Shown here: positions 34,506 to 42,747 of the stretch, one piece after another
How the letters are laid out: each line of letters begins with the position of its first letter
How positions within the stretch are numbered: position 1 is the first letter of the stretch
NCBI GenBank assembly: GCA_009841225.1
Contig: VXMF01000004.1
Span: forward strand, 7,616 to 53,075
Reading direction: 5' to 3'
DNA: 45,460 bases
Origin: Terriglobia bacterium
GTDB taxonomy: Bacteria; Acidobacteriota; Terriglobia; Bryobacterales; UBA6623
Notes under the pieces: generated by a model
Told to the model about the DNA's origin: nothing
The model's database searches: none
What the model saw: the letters and a program-made list of their open reading frames with translations, nothing else
Position numbers and translations under genes: made by a program

Positions 34506-34535
34506 ATAATACTCTATATATAGATAAAATGTCAA
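34506..34535 (-). promoter_or_regulatory. Promoter of the trbC-traG transfer unit
   Basis: On the minus strand: TTGACA (34535-34530), an 18-base spacer, TATTAT (34511-34506). The transcript would start near 34499, about 125 bases before trbC. Its layout and flanks closely resemble the trbB promoter at 18336-18364. Confidence 0.82.
34513..34524. promoter_or_regulatory. Operator-like palindrome in the trbC promoter
   Basis: TCTATATATAGA, a perfect 12-base palindrome in the promoter spacer, identical to the core at 18342-18353. Conserved bases extend past the -35 hexamer in both places (TGTCAAGC and a CGGAAA block). Confidence 0.7.
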
Positions 34536-34576
34536 GCGTTTCGGAAAATTTTCTTTCCTTGCGGAAGGATATCTTC

Positions 34577-34589
34577 TATCTGTCAGATA
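34577..34589. repeat. Inverted repeat upstream of the trbC promoter
   Basis: TATCTG-T-CAGATA, a perfect 6-base inverted repeat about 45 bases upstream of the -35 hexamer. It could bind an activator or a relaxosome protein. Only the symmetry is seen. Confidence 0.45.
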
Positions 34590-34624
34590 AGCCGTTGGGA
34601 TTCAGTGAGATATATGCGACTGGC

Positions 34625-34935
34625 CTACGGCTTGGCAGCTAGGGCAATATCCATTTGCATCCGTAAGTAAATCGAGTTAGGTTTGCGTAGTGCCTCATCC
34701 GCAGTGGTTCGGGACATCGTGTCCCTGAGAGCCTGCGATGCGATCAACGCTCGGAACCGATCTACGGCAACCTTGGGCCCTCCGGGCTCGGAGCTCCTGC
34801 GAATCTCAGGCCCGCCGCGCTCGGCCGTTCCGCGCGAATCCGAACCCTCATCGTGTCTGTGGACAATCGCTAGGCCTACTATTGAGCCATCGGGATGCAG
34901 AATATGCGATACAGACAGTATTGGAGGGGGCCTCA
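34625..34935 (-). CDS. Doubtful hypothetical ORF upstream of the tra promoter
   Basis: A minus-strand frame with an ATG at 34935 that overlaps the mazE start on the other strand. It lacks a ribosome binding site. The C-terminal half (RFRALIASQALRDTMSRTTA) is plausible protein but matches no family I know. It may be chance; listed because it is the only candidate for a regulator directly upstream of the tra promoter. Confidence 0.2.
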
Positions 34936-35174
34936 TGGGCGCGAGAATGCGGATAGGAAAGTGGGGCAGAAGCCTCGCTGTTCGAATCCCGAAGGCCATC
35001 GCCCAGCGGTGGGGCGTTTCGGAAGGCTCCGGCATTGAGATGAAGTTGAGAGGCGATCAAGTCATCTTGTGCAAGCCGGCCTACAAGCTGACCGATTTGC
35101 TGGCCGGTGTGACCGCGGAAAATCTACACCCCGAGCAAGACGTCGGTGATAGTCGCGGTAGGGAACAGTGGTAG
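34935..35174 (+). CDS. mazE: MazE-like AbrB-fold antitoxin
   Basis: 79 residues; GGAGG lies about 8 bases before the ATG (a second ATG is at 34947). The sequence RIGKWGRSLAVRIPKAIAQR is the swapped-hairpin AbrB/MazE DNA-binding motif, and the acidic C-terminus is the toxin-binding tail. It overlaps the mazF start (GTG 35168), as in working mazEF operons. The antitoxin appears intact while its toxin is interrupted. Such antitoxins repress their own operon. Confidence 0.85.
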   Translation: MGARMRIGKWGRSLAVRIPKAIAQRWGVSEGSGIEMKLRGDQVILCKPAYKLTDLLAGVTAENLHPEQDVGDSRGREQW

Positions 35175-35527
35175 CGGCACGATACGTTCCAGACGCGGGA
35201 CATGTAGTTTGGCGAAACTTCCCTCCACGAGAGAGACACGAACAGGCCGGACACAGGCCCGCCTAGGTGCTGAGCCCGCGAAGCTACAACGAACTCACAA
35301 GCCTTGCAGTCTTTTGCCCGATCACCTCCGCGGTGAAGGGCTACCCGTTCGAAGTGTTACTTCCCCCTACATGCTCTGTTTCGGGAGTAGTTCTTGCCGA
35401 CCAAGTACGGAGTTTGGATTGGCGCGCCCGCGGTGCCCGATTTGAGATTCAAGCCCCGCTGCAGGTCGCGTGTAACGTAAAGGACAAGCTCGCGATTCTG
35501 ATGGGGCACGTTCTGACTGACGAGTGA
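35168..35527 (+). pseudogene. mazF: MazF-like toxin with in-frame amber stop
   Basis: From GTG 35168 the frame reads RYVPDAGHVVWRNFPPRE then HEQAGHRPA, then TAG at 35264-35266, then VLSPRSYNELTSLAVFCPIT and YPFEVLLP, LADQVRSLDWRARGA, ending at 35527. This matches MazF along its whole length, with the stop at a position that is Val or Leu in relatives (HRPA.VLSP). A single base change from TTG would create it. A GTG directly after the stop could restart translation, but the product would lack the catalytic N-terminal part. Judged non-functional unless the stop is suppressed or is a sequencing error. Confidence 0.85.
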
Positions 35528-35618
35528 CTACAGTATTCGAATCAACGACCGGTACCGCGTTTGCTTCGAATGGTCAGCCTCCGGCCCGTTTCGCGTGGAG
35601 ATTGCAGGCTACAACTGA
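35526..35618 (+). pseudogene. higB: HigB toxin C-terminal fragment
   Basis: Directly after the mazF stop a different frame reads DYSIRINDRYRVCFEW and ends VEIAGYN with a stop at 35616-35618. This is the C-terminus of HigB/RelE-type toxins (SIRIN..YR.CF.W...VEI.dY). The first two thirds of the toxin are missing; the break coincides with the mazF end, so two toxin-antitoxin modules were joined here by deletion. Confidence 0.8.
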
Positions 35619-35633
35619 CCGGAGGATTTCGTG

Positions 35634-35954
35634 ATGCTTGTTCCAACTCACCGAGTGCCGCCCCATCCCGGGGAGATGCTCCTAGAAGACTTCCTTCAGC
35701 CGCTTGGCCTCACTCAACGCGAGCTGGCCGACGCGATTGGCGTGCCGTACCAGCGCGTCAACGAGATCGTACGTCGCAGGAGGGGCGTGACCCCCAGCAC
35801 GGCCTTGCGGCTCGCAAGATTCCTCGGTACCTCACCGGGGTTTTGGATGAACCTGCAATTGACCTGGGATCTATTCCACGCGCAGCAGGTCGACGAACAG
35901 GATCTCGAGAGGATATCCCCCTTTTCGAAGTCATCAGCTGTCGTCCTGCACTAG
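35634..35954 (+). CDS. higA: HigA-family XRE antitoxin
   Basis: 106 residues from ATG 35634, 8 bases after GGAGG and 15 after the higB stop; a GTG at 35631 is an alternative. HPGEMLLEDFLQPLGLTQRE is the HigA hallmark, followed by an XRE helix-turn-helix (GLTQRELADAIGVPYQRVNE) and SPGFWMNLQLTWDL. The usual end (LERI.P) is followed by ~10 extra residues. Without its own toxin or leader, it probably depends on the mazE promoter. It could still act as a repressor. Confidence 0.88.
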   Translation: MLVPTHRVPPHPGEMLLEDFLQPLGLTQRELADAIGVPYQRVNEIVRRRRGVTPSTALRLARFLGTSPGFWMNLQLTWDLFHAQQVDEQDLERISPFSKSSAVVLH

Positions 35955-36536
35955 GTCAATCTGGTTCGGGAACTCATCTGTTGACACGAGTCGGGCTCCA
36001 TCGGCACAAGGCTGCGGCAGCGCATGATTCGATGGTGCCGTTTGAGCCGCTTGTGAGTTCCGCTCGTTCTGGCCGGTGTTCTTCGGGAACTCTCGCAGGT
36101 CGCAGATCGTAGGAACAGAGTAGGGTTCTGTTGTCCCACGGGCGTTGGTTGCCTCCCAGTCTTGAGCGTCCACGACCTGCAGGGAACAGAGAACTCAGCC
36201 GCGGCGCTACCCGGTATCCGTGCATCGACGACTCGCTACTAGAGGCCTGTCGTCGGCGAGATTCTGAGACGCCAATCCCAAGGCCGATCCCATCGCTTCT
36301 CGCGCCGAAGGTTCTGGCCGGTGTCGAGGAAATCGACCGCAGTTTGGCACCTCGCCCTACCTCAGCCAGGCATGAACAGCATCGGGACCTGCTGGTCGTC
36401 CAGATCACGGCAAAGGCCAAAAGCATGCACGCGGCTCACAGGTTCGCCCGTGCCATCATTGGGGAGGAGCCAACACGTCCACAGGCTACGGGCGAACCGT
36501 ATCTCACCCGCTGGCGGGACCGCAAATGTAGACACC
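35955..36536 (+). other. Stretch without a supported gene before the ATPase
   Basis: Several frames are open on both strands. The plus frame 36131-36559 (VEEIDRSLAPRP, DLLVVQITAKAKSMHAAHRF) and the minus frame 36173-35934 (MDAQDWEATNARGTTEPYSV) look protein-like in places but match nothing I know and lack ribosome binding sites. No promoter stands out. Confidence 0.4.
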
Positions 36537-37739
36537 ATGGCAAGTCGCTTGCAGGTTAACCGCGTGGCGCTCGAGAATTTCCTCAGCTTCGCCACTTGCG
36601 ACGTCACGCTTGGGCAACTGACATTCTTGGTCGGAAGGAACGGCTCGGGCAAGAGCAACTTTCTCTATGCGCTCCGCTTTGTCGCGGAGTCGCTTCGCCA
36701 CTCAATTGGACGTGCGCTCGAATCCCACCATGGGATCTACGGTGCGCTACGCCGCTCGCCGGTTTCCCCACAGCACTTCGGTATTCGGCTCGATTGTCGT
36801 GTCGCTAATGCGACTGTGCAGTTTGCGTTCATCGTGGCTTTGCGCGGAGACGACGAATTCGAGGTGCGTCGAGAGGAATGCCGAGTGATGCCGGATGATT
36901 CGACAGGCGAAGGGCACCATTACTCGATTCGCGAAGGACAAGTGTCGGCGAGCTTTCCGAATCCTCCCCCTGTCTCGAAGGACCGGCTGTATCTCTTGGC
37001 TGCTTCGGGAATCGAAGCATTTCGGCCGACATACGATTCCCTCTCGCGCATGGGCTTCTACAACCTGCTGCCGGAGTCGATAGCCGACGCCCAGCCTCCA
37101 GATCCAGGAATGGTGCTGAGGAGCGACGGGGGCAATCTCGTAAGGGTGATCTCTCGGATAGAAGATCGTGCCCCGTGGATCAAGAAACGAATCGAGGAAT
37201 ACCTTTGCAGCGTAGTGCCCGGCCTAACCGGCGTTGGTCACGCATCGCTTGGCTCTCTGGAGCTCCTTGAGTTCCAGCAGCATGTGGGCAGTTCGATCGA
37301 GCCCGCAACGTTCTATGCAGATTCGATGTCAGATGGCACACTCCGCGCACTCGGAGTACTCGTGGCGCTCTTCCAGTGTGCCGACAGCTCTGGACCGCTT
37401 CTCGTCGGTATCGAAGAACCGGAAGACGGTCTTCATCCTGCAGCGTCCGAGATTCTGCTTGACAGCCTGCGCGAAGCCGCTCAGCATGCCCAAGTCATTG
37501 TGACTAGCCACAGCGCAGATCTGCTAGATGAACCCGATGTCCCTGCCGAAGCGATCCTTGCAGTCGTCGCAGAACAAGGGGAAAGTCGAATTGGCCCGCT
37601 GGACGAAGCAAGTCGCACGTCGTTGAGCCGTCACTTATTTGGCGCCGGAGAGTTGATGCGTTGTGACCAGCTTCGTATCGCCCCCGCTGTCGCGGCACAG
37701 GGGACAGATCGATTTGACCTGTTCGAAGGCATGCCGTGA
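36537..37739 (+). CDS. AAA_21 (OLD-like) ABC-type ATPase
   Basis: 400 residues from ATG 36537; longer in-frame starts add sequence unlike the family. ALENFLSFATCDV and LVGRNGSGKSNFLYALRF (Walker A GRNGSGKS, 33-40) are typical of SMC/OLD-like AAA_21 proteins. The ABC signature is DSMSDGTLRALG (262-273), Walker B is LLVGIEEPEDGLHP (288-301) and the H-loop VTSHSADLLD (322-331). The next gene follows six bases after the stop and encodes a DUF4276 TOPRIM-like protein. Such ATPase plus TOPRIM/nuclease pairs recall two-gene anti-phage systems (PARIS, AbiL/RloAB, split OLD). The defence role is inferred from architecture and neighbourhood. Confidence 0.88.
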   Translation: MASRLQVNRVALENFLSFATCDVTLGQLTFLVGRNGSGKSNFLYALRFVAESLRHSIGRALESHHGIYGALRRSPVSPQHFGIRLDCRVANATVQFAFIVALRGDDEFEVRREECRVMPDDSTGEGHHYSIREGQVSASFPNPPPVSKDRLYLLAASGIEAFRPTYDSLSRMGFYNLLPESIADAQPPDPGMVLRSDGGNLVRVISRIEDRAPWIKKRIEEYLCSVVPGLTGVGHASLGSLELLEFQQHVGSSIEPATFYADSMSDGTLRALGVLVALFQCADSSGPLLVGIEEPEDGLHPAASEILLDSLREAAQHAQVIVTSHSADLLDEPDVPAEAILAVVAEQGESRIGPLDEASRTSLSRHLFGAGELMRCDQLRIAPAVAAQGTDRFDLFEGMP

Positions 37740-37745
37740 TCCCTA

Positions 37746-38333
37746 GTGCTACAAGTAGCTCCGATCGTTGAAGGTCACGGCGAAGTACACGCCGTGCCAG
37801 AGTTGATTCGGCGGATTGCCGCAAATTCAGCACCTGGCACGCCCCTCCAGGTGCTGCCGGCAATTCGGGTCAGTCGCAATAGAGTTGTGAAGCCAAACGT
37901 GCTCGAGCGCTACGTGGACCTTGCGGCCCGCAAATCGATACCCGATGGAAGAATCCTATTACTGCTTGACGCGGACCGCGAGTGCCCAATGCAACTCGCT
38001 TCCAGACTGCTTTCTCGTGCTCGCAGGGCGAGATCAGATCGATTGATCAGCGTGGTTATCGCAAAGGCCGAATTCGAGTCGTGGTTCCTAGCATCCGCTA
38101 GCTCGATCGCCGGAGTGCGAGGAATCAGCACGAGATGTGAGGCTCCTCGTGATCCCGAAGCGATTCGGGATGCTAAGGGGTGGCTTACGCGACAGATGGC
38201 ACCCGGCCGTCGATATAGCCCAACAGTTGATCAGCTGGATCTCACTCGATGTTTCGACATCGATGCTGCTCGGGCAGCACCTTCGTTCGACAAGTTCTGG
38301 CGCGACGTGGAGACGCTGCTGGCGAGCCAATGA
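37746..38333 (+). CDS. DUF4276 TOPRIM-like partner of the ATPase
   Basis: 195 residues from GTG 37746, six bases after the ATPase stop and in the same frame. IVEGHGEVHAVPELIRRI (7-24) and ILLLLDADRECP (70-81) give the TOPRIM-like pattern: Glu 9, then D75-x-D77. Then AKAEFESWFLAS (106-117), DAKGWLTRQM and YSPTVDQLDLTRCFD follow, all typical of DUF4276. These proteins are almost always encoded after an AAA_21 ATPase and are taken to be the effector nuclease. Together the pair would sense a trigger through the ATPase and cut nucleic acid; neither activity is shown by the sequence alone. Confidence 0.88.
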   Translation: MLQVAPIVEGHGEVHAVPELIRRIAANSAPGTPLQVLPAIRVSRNRVVKPNVLERYVDLAARKSIPDGRILLLLDADRECPMQLASRLLSRARRARSDRLISVVIAKAEFESWFLASASSIAGVRGISTRCEAPRDPEAIRDAKGWLTRQMAPGRRYSPTVDQLDLTRCFDIDAARAAPSFDKFWRDVETLLASQ

Positions 38334-38742
38334 CGGGCCAGCATAGCGATCCGAGCCCAGATTCCGAGACCAGGGTCGCACCGCGCGCCCCCGTGAACTC
38401 CCTGCCCCACGGGACAGACTCAGCCTCATCGTCACCGCAACCGTCCCACTGAGCTCCAGGACAAACCGACACCCGGAATTGGACCAACGCCCGGACGAGG
38501 TTGCTGACGGACCCAGCATCGGGATCTGCATCATGATCGTGGACGACTCGCCTGCGACCGGAGATCTCGCGAAGAGGTCGCCAGAGGAAGCGCTCAAGCG
38601 GACGGGCTAGCATCACTGACCGCTGGCGCTATCATTCTGACGTTCCCAATTGGCCGGCACAGGCCGTGAGGCCCGATGAGGTTGTTGTGACGGAGACATC
38701 GCCTCTTCGCCACAGTACGTCGAACTCCATCAACTATCAGCG
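38334..38742 (+). other. Intergenic stretch with two doubtful short ORFs
   Basis: An ATG at 38330 overlaps the DUF4276 stop (ATGA) and opens a 40-codon Ser/Pro-rich frame ending at 38452. Next, a frame to a TAG near 38610 reads DGPSIGICIMIVDDSPATGD and ends EEALKRTG, which looks like a protein tail but is unidentified. No promoter is convincing. Confidence 0.35.
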
Positions 38743-41199
38743 ATGCACGAGACGTACGCTAGGCCCGAATCGATGGAGTCTCCGATGGACGAAGCGGCCC
38801 GCCTGCGAGCGGAGAACGCTCAGCTAAGGCGTCTATTGGCTCAGCACGGCATCCCAGCCCCCGTCTTTGAGCAGAACCACCAAGCCCCGCCGCCAACCGT
38901 CAAGCCTGCCGTAGGAGCTCCCACCGGGGATAGAGCCGGGCAACGTATTGCCCTTTACCGAAGTTTGTTCCGAGGCCGTGACGATGTGTATGCGGTCCGC
39001 TGGGCAAAGCCTGATGGGCGCTCTGGCTACTCTCCGAAGGCTGATCGCGACTGGGAAGCATATCTGGCAGCCAAGGAATCGGATCGCAGAAGAGTAGACA
39101 GGCAAACCCGAAAGTTCCGACCGTTGACCGACGATGTGGTGCGGGCTCACCTGATGGGCGAGCACACGATCGGCATCTACCCCCTGCTACTAGATGAGAC
39201 CTGCTGGTTTCTCGCCGTCGACTTCGACAAGAAGACCTGGCAGCACGATTCCGGGGCGTTTCTTGATACATGTCACGACTTCCGAGTGCCGGCGGCATTG
39301 GAGCGGTCTCGCTCCGGCGAGGGTGGCCACGTCTGGATATTCTTCGATCGCCCAATCCCGGCCGCTACGGCCAGGAAACTCGGTTGCGCGATGCTAACCC
39401 GAACCATGGAGCGACGCCATCAGATAGGGCTGGATTCTTATGACAGGCTCTTCCCGAGCCAAGACACGTTGCCAGCGGGCGGTTTGGGGAATCTCATCGC
39501 ATTGCCCCTGCAACGGACCCCCAGAAGGGCGGGCAATAGCGTCTTCGTCGATGCCGACTTCAGGCCCTACGCCGACCAGTGGGAGTTCTTGTCGACCTTG
39601 CAGAGGCAGACAGCCGAGGATGTCGCCGAATTGGTTTCTACGGCCATGCGCTCCGGCAATCTGATGGGGGTCCGGGCAAGCGGCGACCAAGATAGCGGTG
39701 AGCGTGATCCCTGGACGCTGCCTCCGTCTGGCAGAGGCGGAGAACCGCCAATCCAAGGCCCCCTCCCTGAAGAGGTCACGGTCGTCAGGAGCAATCTTCT
39801 CTACATCGACAAGACTGGCCTTCCCTCTGGCATGCTCAATCGATTGCTACGGCTGGCGGCGTTTCAGAATCCCGAATTCTACCGGGCTCAGGCGATGCGC
39901 CTCAGCACGTTCGACAAACCAAGGGTCATTGCTTGTGGTGAAGAGCTAACGCAGCATATTGCTATCCCTCGCGGGTGCCTGGCCGAGGTTGTTTCCCTGC
40001 TTGAGGCGCACAAAGTCAAGGCCGACGTCAGGGACGAGCGATTCACCGGCATTCCGATCGCGGCGGACTTCCGTGGTCAGCTGCGTCCACTGCAACGAAA
40101 CGCGGTCTCAGCATGCACGGGCTTTGACGAGGGGATCCTCTGCGCGCCGACTGCGTTCGGGAAGACTGTTGTCGCAGCACAGATGATCGCAGAGCGAAAG
40201 GTGAACACGCTCGTCTTGGTTCATCGTCAGCAGTTGTTGGATCAATGGCGTCAGCGATTGACGATGTTCTTGGACCTGCCGGCAAAGTCAGTGGGACAGA
40301 TAGGAGGCGGGAAGAACGATCAGACCCGTGCTGTGGATGTCGCACTGATCCAGAGCCTGCACCGACGGGGTGTGGTCAAAGATCTCGTTGCCGACTACGG
40401 CCAGATCATCGTTGACGAGTGCCACCACATTTCTGCGTTCACGTTCGAACGCGTGTTGAGGCAGGCCAAGGCCAAGTACGTGGTTGGTCTGACAGCAACG
40501 CCCACGAGAAAGGACGGGCACCATCCGATCATCTTCATGCAGTGTGGTCCGATCCGCTTTAGCCACAGTGCGCGCGCAATGACGAAATCACAGCCGTTTG
40601 AGCATTTCGTCATTCCGCGGCAGACAGAGTTCGCAATGGAGCAGGACCTCGCGGATGCATCGATCCACGAAATCTATGCGGCGCTTGTGAATGACCCCGC
40701 TCGGAACGAAATGATCGTGGACGACCTCGTAGGGGCGGTGCGGTCCGGGCACTCGCCTCTGCTGCTGACCGGCCGGACCGAGCATCTGCAGAATCTCGCA
40801 GAGAAGCTACGCGGAGTCGTCGAGAATGTCTTCGTCCTCCGGGGTGGCATGGGAAGGCACCAACGACGCGCCGCAGCGGAAGCTATGGCCCGCCTCGGTC
40901 CATCCGACCAACAAGTCATCCTCGCGACTGGCAGTTACATTGGCGAGGGATTCGACGATGCACGGCTGGACACCCTCTTTCTCGCGATGCCAGTTTCTTG
41001 GAAGGGAACGCTCCAGCAGTATGTTGGTCGCCTCCACCGGCTTTGTGACAGCAAGCGAGCTGTGCTGGTCTACGACTATGTGGACTCGAACATTCCAATG
41101 TTGGCCCGAATGTACCAGCGGCGACTCAAGGGATACAGCGCGATCGGCTACAAGATCAAGGAACATCCTGATCGCCCTGAAGTCCCGGCCAGAATCTAG
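38743..41199 (+). CDS. TOTE-type primase (AEP) fused to SF2 helicase
   Basis: 818 residues. A short coiled coil (15-37, DEAARLRAENAQLRRLLAQH) precedes an archaeo-eukaryotic primase domain of the TOTE conflict-system kind (about 66-310): GIYPLLLDETCWFLAVDFDK with D160-x-D162, then RSGEGGHVWIFFD with H196, then GNLIALPLQ. The SF2 helicase follows: LRPLQRNAV, Walker A APTAFGKT (468-475), DECH (558-561), GLTATPTRKDG (582-592), and a C-terminal RecA domain with GSYIGEGFDD and QQYVGRLHR. All key residues of both enzymes are present. The ATG at 38785 has GGAG 6 bases upstream and is an alternative start. TOTE proteins are predicted defence or conflict enzymes that make primers or copy nucleic acid while unwinding it; the target here is unknown. 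Confidence 0.87.
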   Translation: MHETYARPESMESPMDEAARLRAENAQLRRLLAQHGIPAPVFEQNHQAPPPTVKPAVGAPTGDRAGQRIALYRSLFRGRDDVYAVRWAKPDGRSGYSPKADRDWEAYLAAKESDRRRVDRQTRKFRPLTDDVVRAHLMGEHTIGIYPLLLDETCWFLAVDFDKKTWQHDSGAFLDTCHDFRVPAALERSRSGEGGHVWIFFDRPIPAATARKLGCAMLTRTMERRHQIGLDSYDRLFPSQDTLPAGGLGNLIALPLQRTPRRAGNSVFVDADFRPYADQWEFLSTLQRQTAEDVAELVSTAMRSGNLMGVRASGDQDSGERDPWTLPPSGRGGEPPIQGPLPEEVTVVRSNLLYIDKTGLPSGMLNRLLRLAAFQNPEFYRAQAMRLSTFDKPRVIACGEELTQHIAIPRGCLAEVVSLLEAHKVKADVRDERFTGIPIAADFRGQLRPLQRNAVSACTGFDEGILCAPTAFGKTVVAAQMIAERKVNTLVLVHRQQLLDQWRQRLTMFLDLPAKSVGQIGGGKNDQTRAVDVALIQSLHRRGVVKDLVADYGQIIVDECHHISAFTFERVLRQAKAKYVVGLTATPTRKDGHHPIIFMQCGPIRFSHSARAMTKSQPFEHFVIPRQTEFAMEQDLADASIHEIYAALVNDPARNEMIVDDLVGAVRSGHSPLLLTGRTEHLQNLAEKLRGVVENVFVLRGGMGRHQRRAAAEAMARLGPSDQQVILATGSYIGEGFDDARLDTLFLAMPVSWKGTLQQYVGRLHRLCDSKRAVLVYDYVDSNIPMLARMYQRRLKGYSAIGYKIKEHPDRPEVPARI

Positions 41200-41362
41200 G
41201 CTGAAGTTCTCGCCCGTTATTCCGGTGCAGCAAACTGTACCGTATTGACCCCCTTGCGTTTAGATAGATCTACCAAGCCATCGGCTAGGCAATGCGGGCT
41301 CCAGTCTGTCCCAATCGAGCCACGGCCCCGTTCTGAGAATTGCTGCCTACTTATGAAATCCC

Positions 41363-41391
41363 TTGCCACGAGTACATTTTTCGGCTATTTT
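41363..41391 (+). promoter_or_regulatory. Promoter of the DUF4143 ATPase gene
   Basis: TTGCCA (41363-41368), 17-base spacer, TATTTT (41386-41391) in an AT-rich patch. Transcription would begin near 41398, giving a leader of about 33 bases. No Shine-Dalgarno is evident before 41431. Confidence 0.5.
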
Positions 41392-41430
41392 GAAATTGAA
41401 CTGCAAAACTGCCGACGAACACGTGCCTAA

Positions 41431-42645
41431 ATGTACGTTCCGCGAACCATTGAGCCAATCGTTGCCTCGTCCCGATTTCCTGTGCTCATGCTAACCGGGG
41501 CGAGGCAGGTCGGCAAGACGACCTGCCTCCAGCGCTTGAGCGCTCCTGACCGAACCTATGTCTCGCTGGACGACCCGCTGGTCCGCAGCCTAGCGAGAGA
41601 AGACCCTGCTTTGTTCATGCAGCGGTTTCAGCCTCCCGTGCTCATCGATGAAATCCAATACGCGCCCGAGTTGTTCCCTTTCATCAAGATGGCCGTTGAC
41701 AGAGTCCGCACTCCCGGGCAGTTCTGGCTCACGGGCTCGCAGCAATTCCACCTAATGCGGGGAGTATCCGAAACCTTGGCGGGCAGGGTTGGCATTCTGC
41801 AGCTCTATGGACTTTCGAGACGCGAACGCATGGGCGCGGACGCCTCGTCCCCATTCCTGCCAGTTCCCTCCGCCGTGCGCGCGAGGCTCGAGACAGGAGG
41901 CTCTCTGGGCCTCAAAGAGCTCTATCGACTCGTCTGGCGCGGTGACTTTCCCGCAATCGCCCTAGACGACCAGATGGACTGGGAATTGTTCTATGACTCC
42001 TACCTGCAAACTTACCTCCAACGAGACATCCGGGATCTGGCTCGCGTAGGCGACGAGACGTCCTTTCTCCGGTTCGTCAGATCGGCCGCGTCCCGAACGG
42101 GGCAGCTATTGAATCTGTCGGACCTAGCTCGAGATGCTGACGTTTCTCCGAATACCGCCAAGAGCTGGCTTTCGATCCTGCAGACTTCCGGGATGGCCTA
42201 CCTGCTTGAACCATTCCACTCAAATCTCACGAAGCGGCTTGTAAAGCGACCGAAGCTGTATTTCGTGGATACAGGCCTGTGCTCATACCTCTGCGGATGG
42301 TCCAGCCCCCAGACGCTAGAGGCGGGAGCCATGTCAGGTCCGATCTTGGAATCATGGATTCTCAACGAGCTGCTGAAGAGTTACCGTCACAATGGGCGAT
42401 CGGCGCCGTGCTACTACTACCGGGATCGGGATGGGAAAGAGATCGATCTGCTGATCGTGAGAGACGGCACAATCTATCCGCTGGAGTTCAAGAAGACCGC
42501 GTCTCCCAATAGGAATCATGCCCGGAATCTCGTGACTCTGAGGAAATCTGATCGCCGTGTGGGACAAGGCGGCGTCATCTGCCTCTCGAACGAATCGCTG
42601 CCGCTCACGGAATCGGACACTGCGATTCCAGTTTCCGCGCTTTGA
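41431..42645 (+). CDS. AAA_14/DUF4143 ATP-binding protein
   Basis: 404 residues. Walker A GARQVGKTT (23-31), Walker B PVLIDEIQYAPELF (about 68-81) and sensor WLTGSQQFHLM form the AAA_14 domain. A winged-helix region follows (LSDLARDADVSPNTAKSWLS), then DUF4143 with LYFVDTGLCSYLCGW and the PD-(D/E)xK-like end EIDLLI...YPLEFKKT. The family is common in archaea and bacteria with unclear function; many copies sit in mobile or defence regions, and some lie beside toxin-like genes. It closes the plus-strand accessory block. Confidence 0.9.
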   Translation: MYVPRTIEPIVASSRFPVLMLTGARQVGKTTCLQRLSAPDRTYVSLDDPLVRSLAREDPALFMQRFQPPVLIDEIQYAPELFPFIKMAVDRVRTPGQFWLTGSQQFHLMRGVSETLAGRVGILQLYGLSRRERMGADASSPFLPVPSAVRARLETGGSLGLKELYRLVWRGDFPAIALDDQMDWELFYDSYLQTYLQRDIRDLARVGDETSFLRFVRSAASRTGQLLNLSDLARDADVSPNTAKSWLSILQTSGMAYLLEPFHSNLTKRLVKRPKLYFVDTGLCSYLCGWSSPQTLEAGAMSGPILESWILNELLKSYRHNGRSAPCYYYRDRDGKEIDLLIVRDGTIYPLEFKKTASPNRNHARNLVTLRKSDRRVGQGGVICLSNESLPLTESDTAIPVSAL

Positions 42646-42747
42646 CTGTCGGCTGCTGCGCCAGCTGTCCACCTGTTGCGTTCATTTCCAGGGTCCGGTT
42701 TGCTGCACGGCCGACATGCCTCGGACGGGAAGCGAGATCGGCAACGC

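Noticed and set aside
34536..34934. Definite oriT
   Set aside because: Only an inverted repeat is seen; no known nick-site consensus or adjacent relaxase supports it.
36321..36536. 72-codon upstream extension of the AAA_21 ATPase
   Set aside because: The family begins at about MASRLQVNRVALENF; the extension resembles no ATPase sequence.
36537..38333. Calling the ATPase/DUF4276 pair PARIS or AbiL outright
   Set aside because: Those systems use different effector families (DUF4435, RloB-like); only the architecture is alike.
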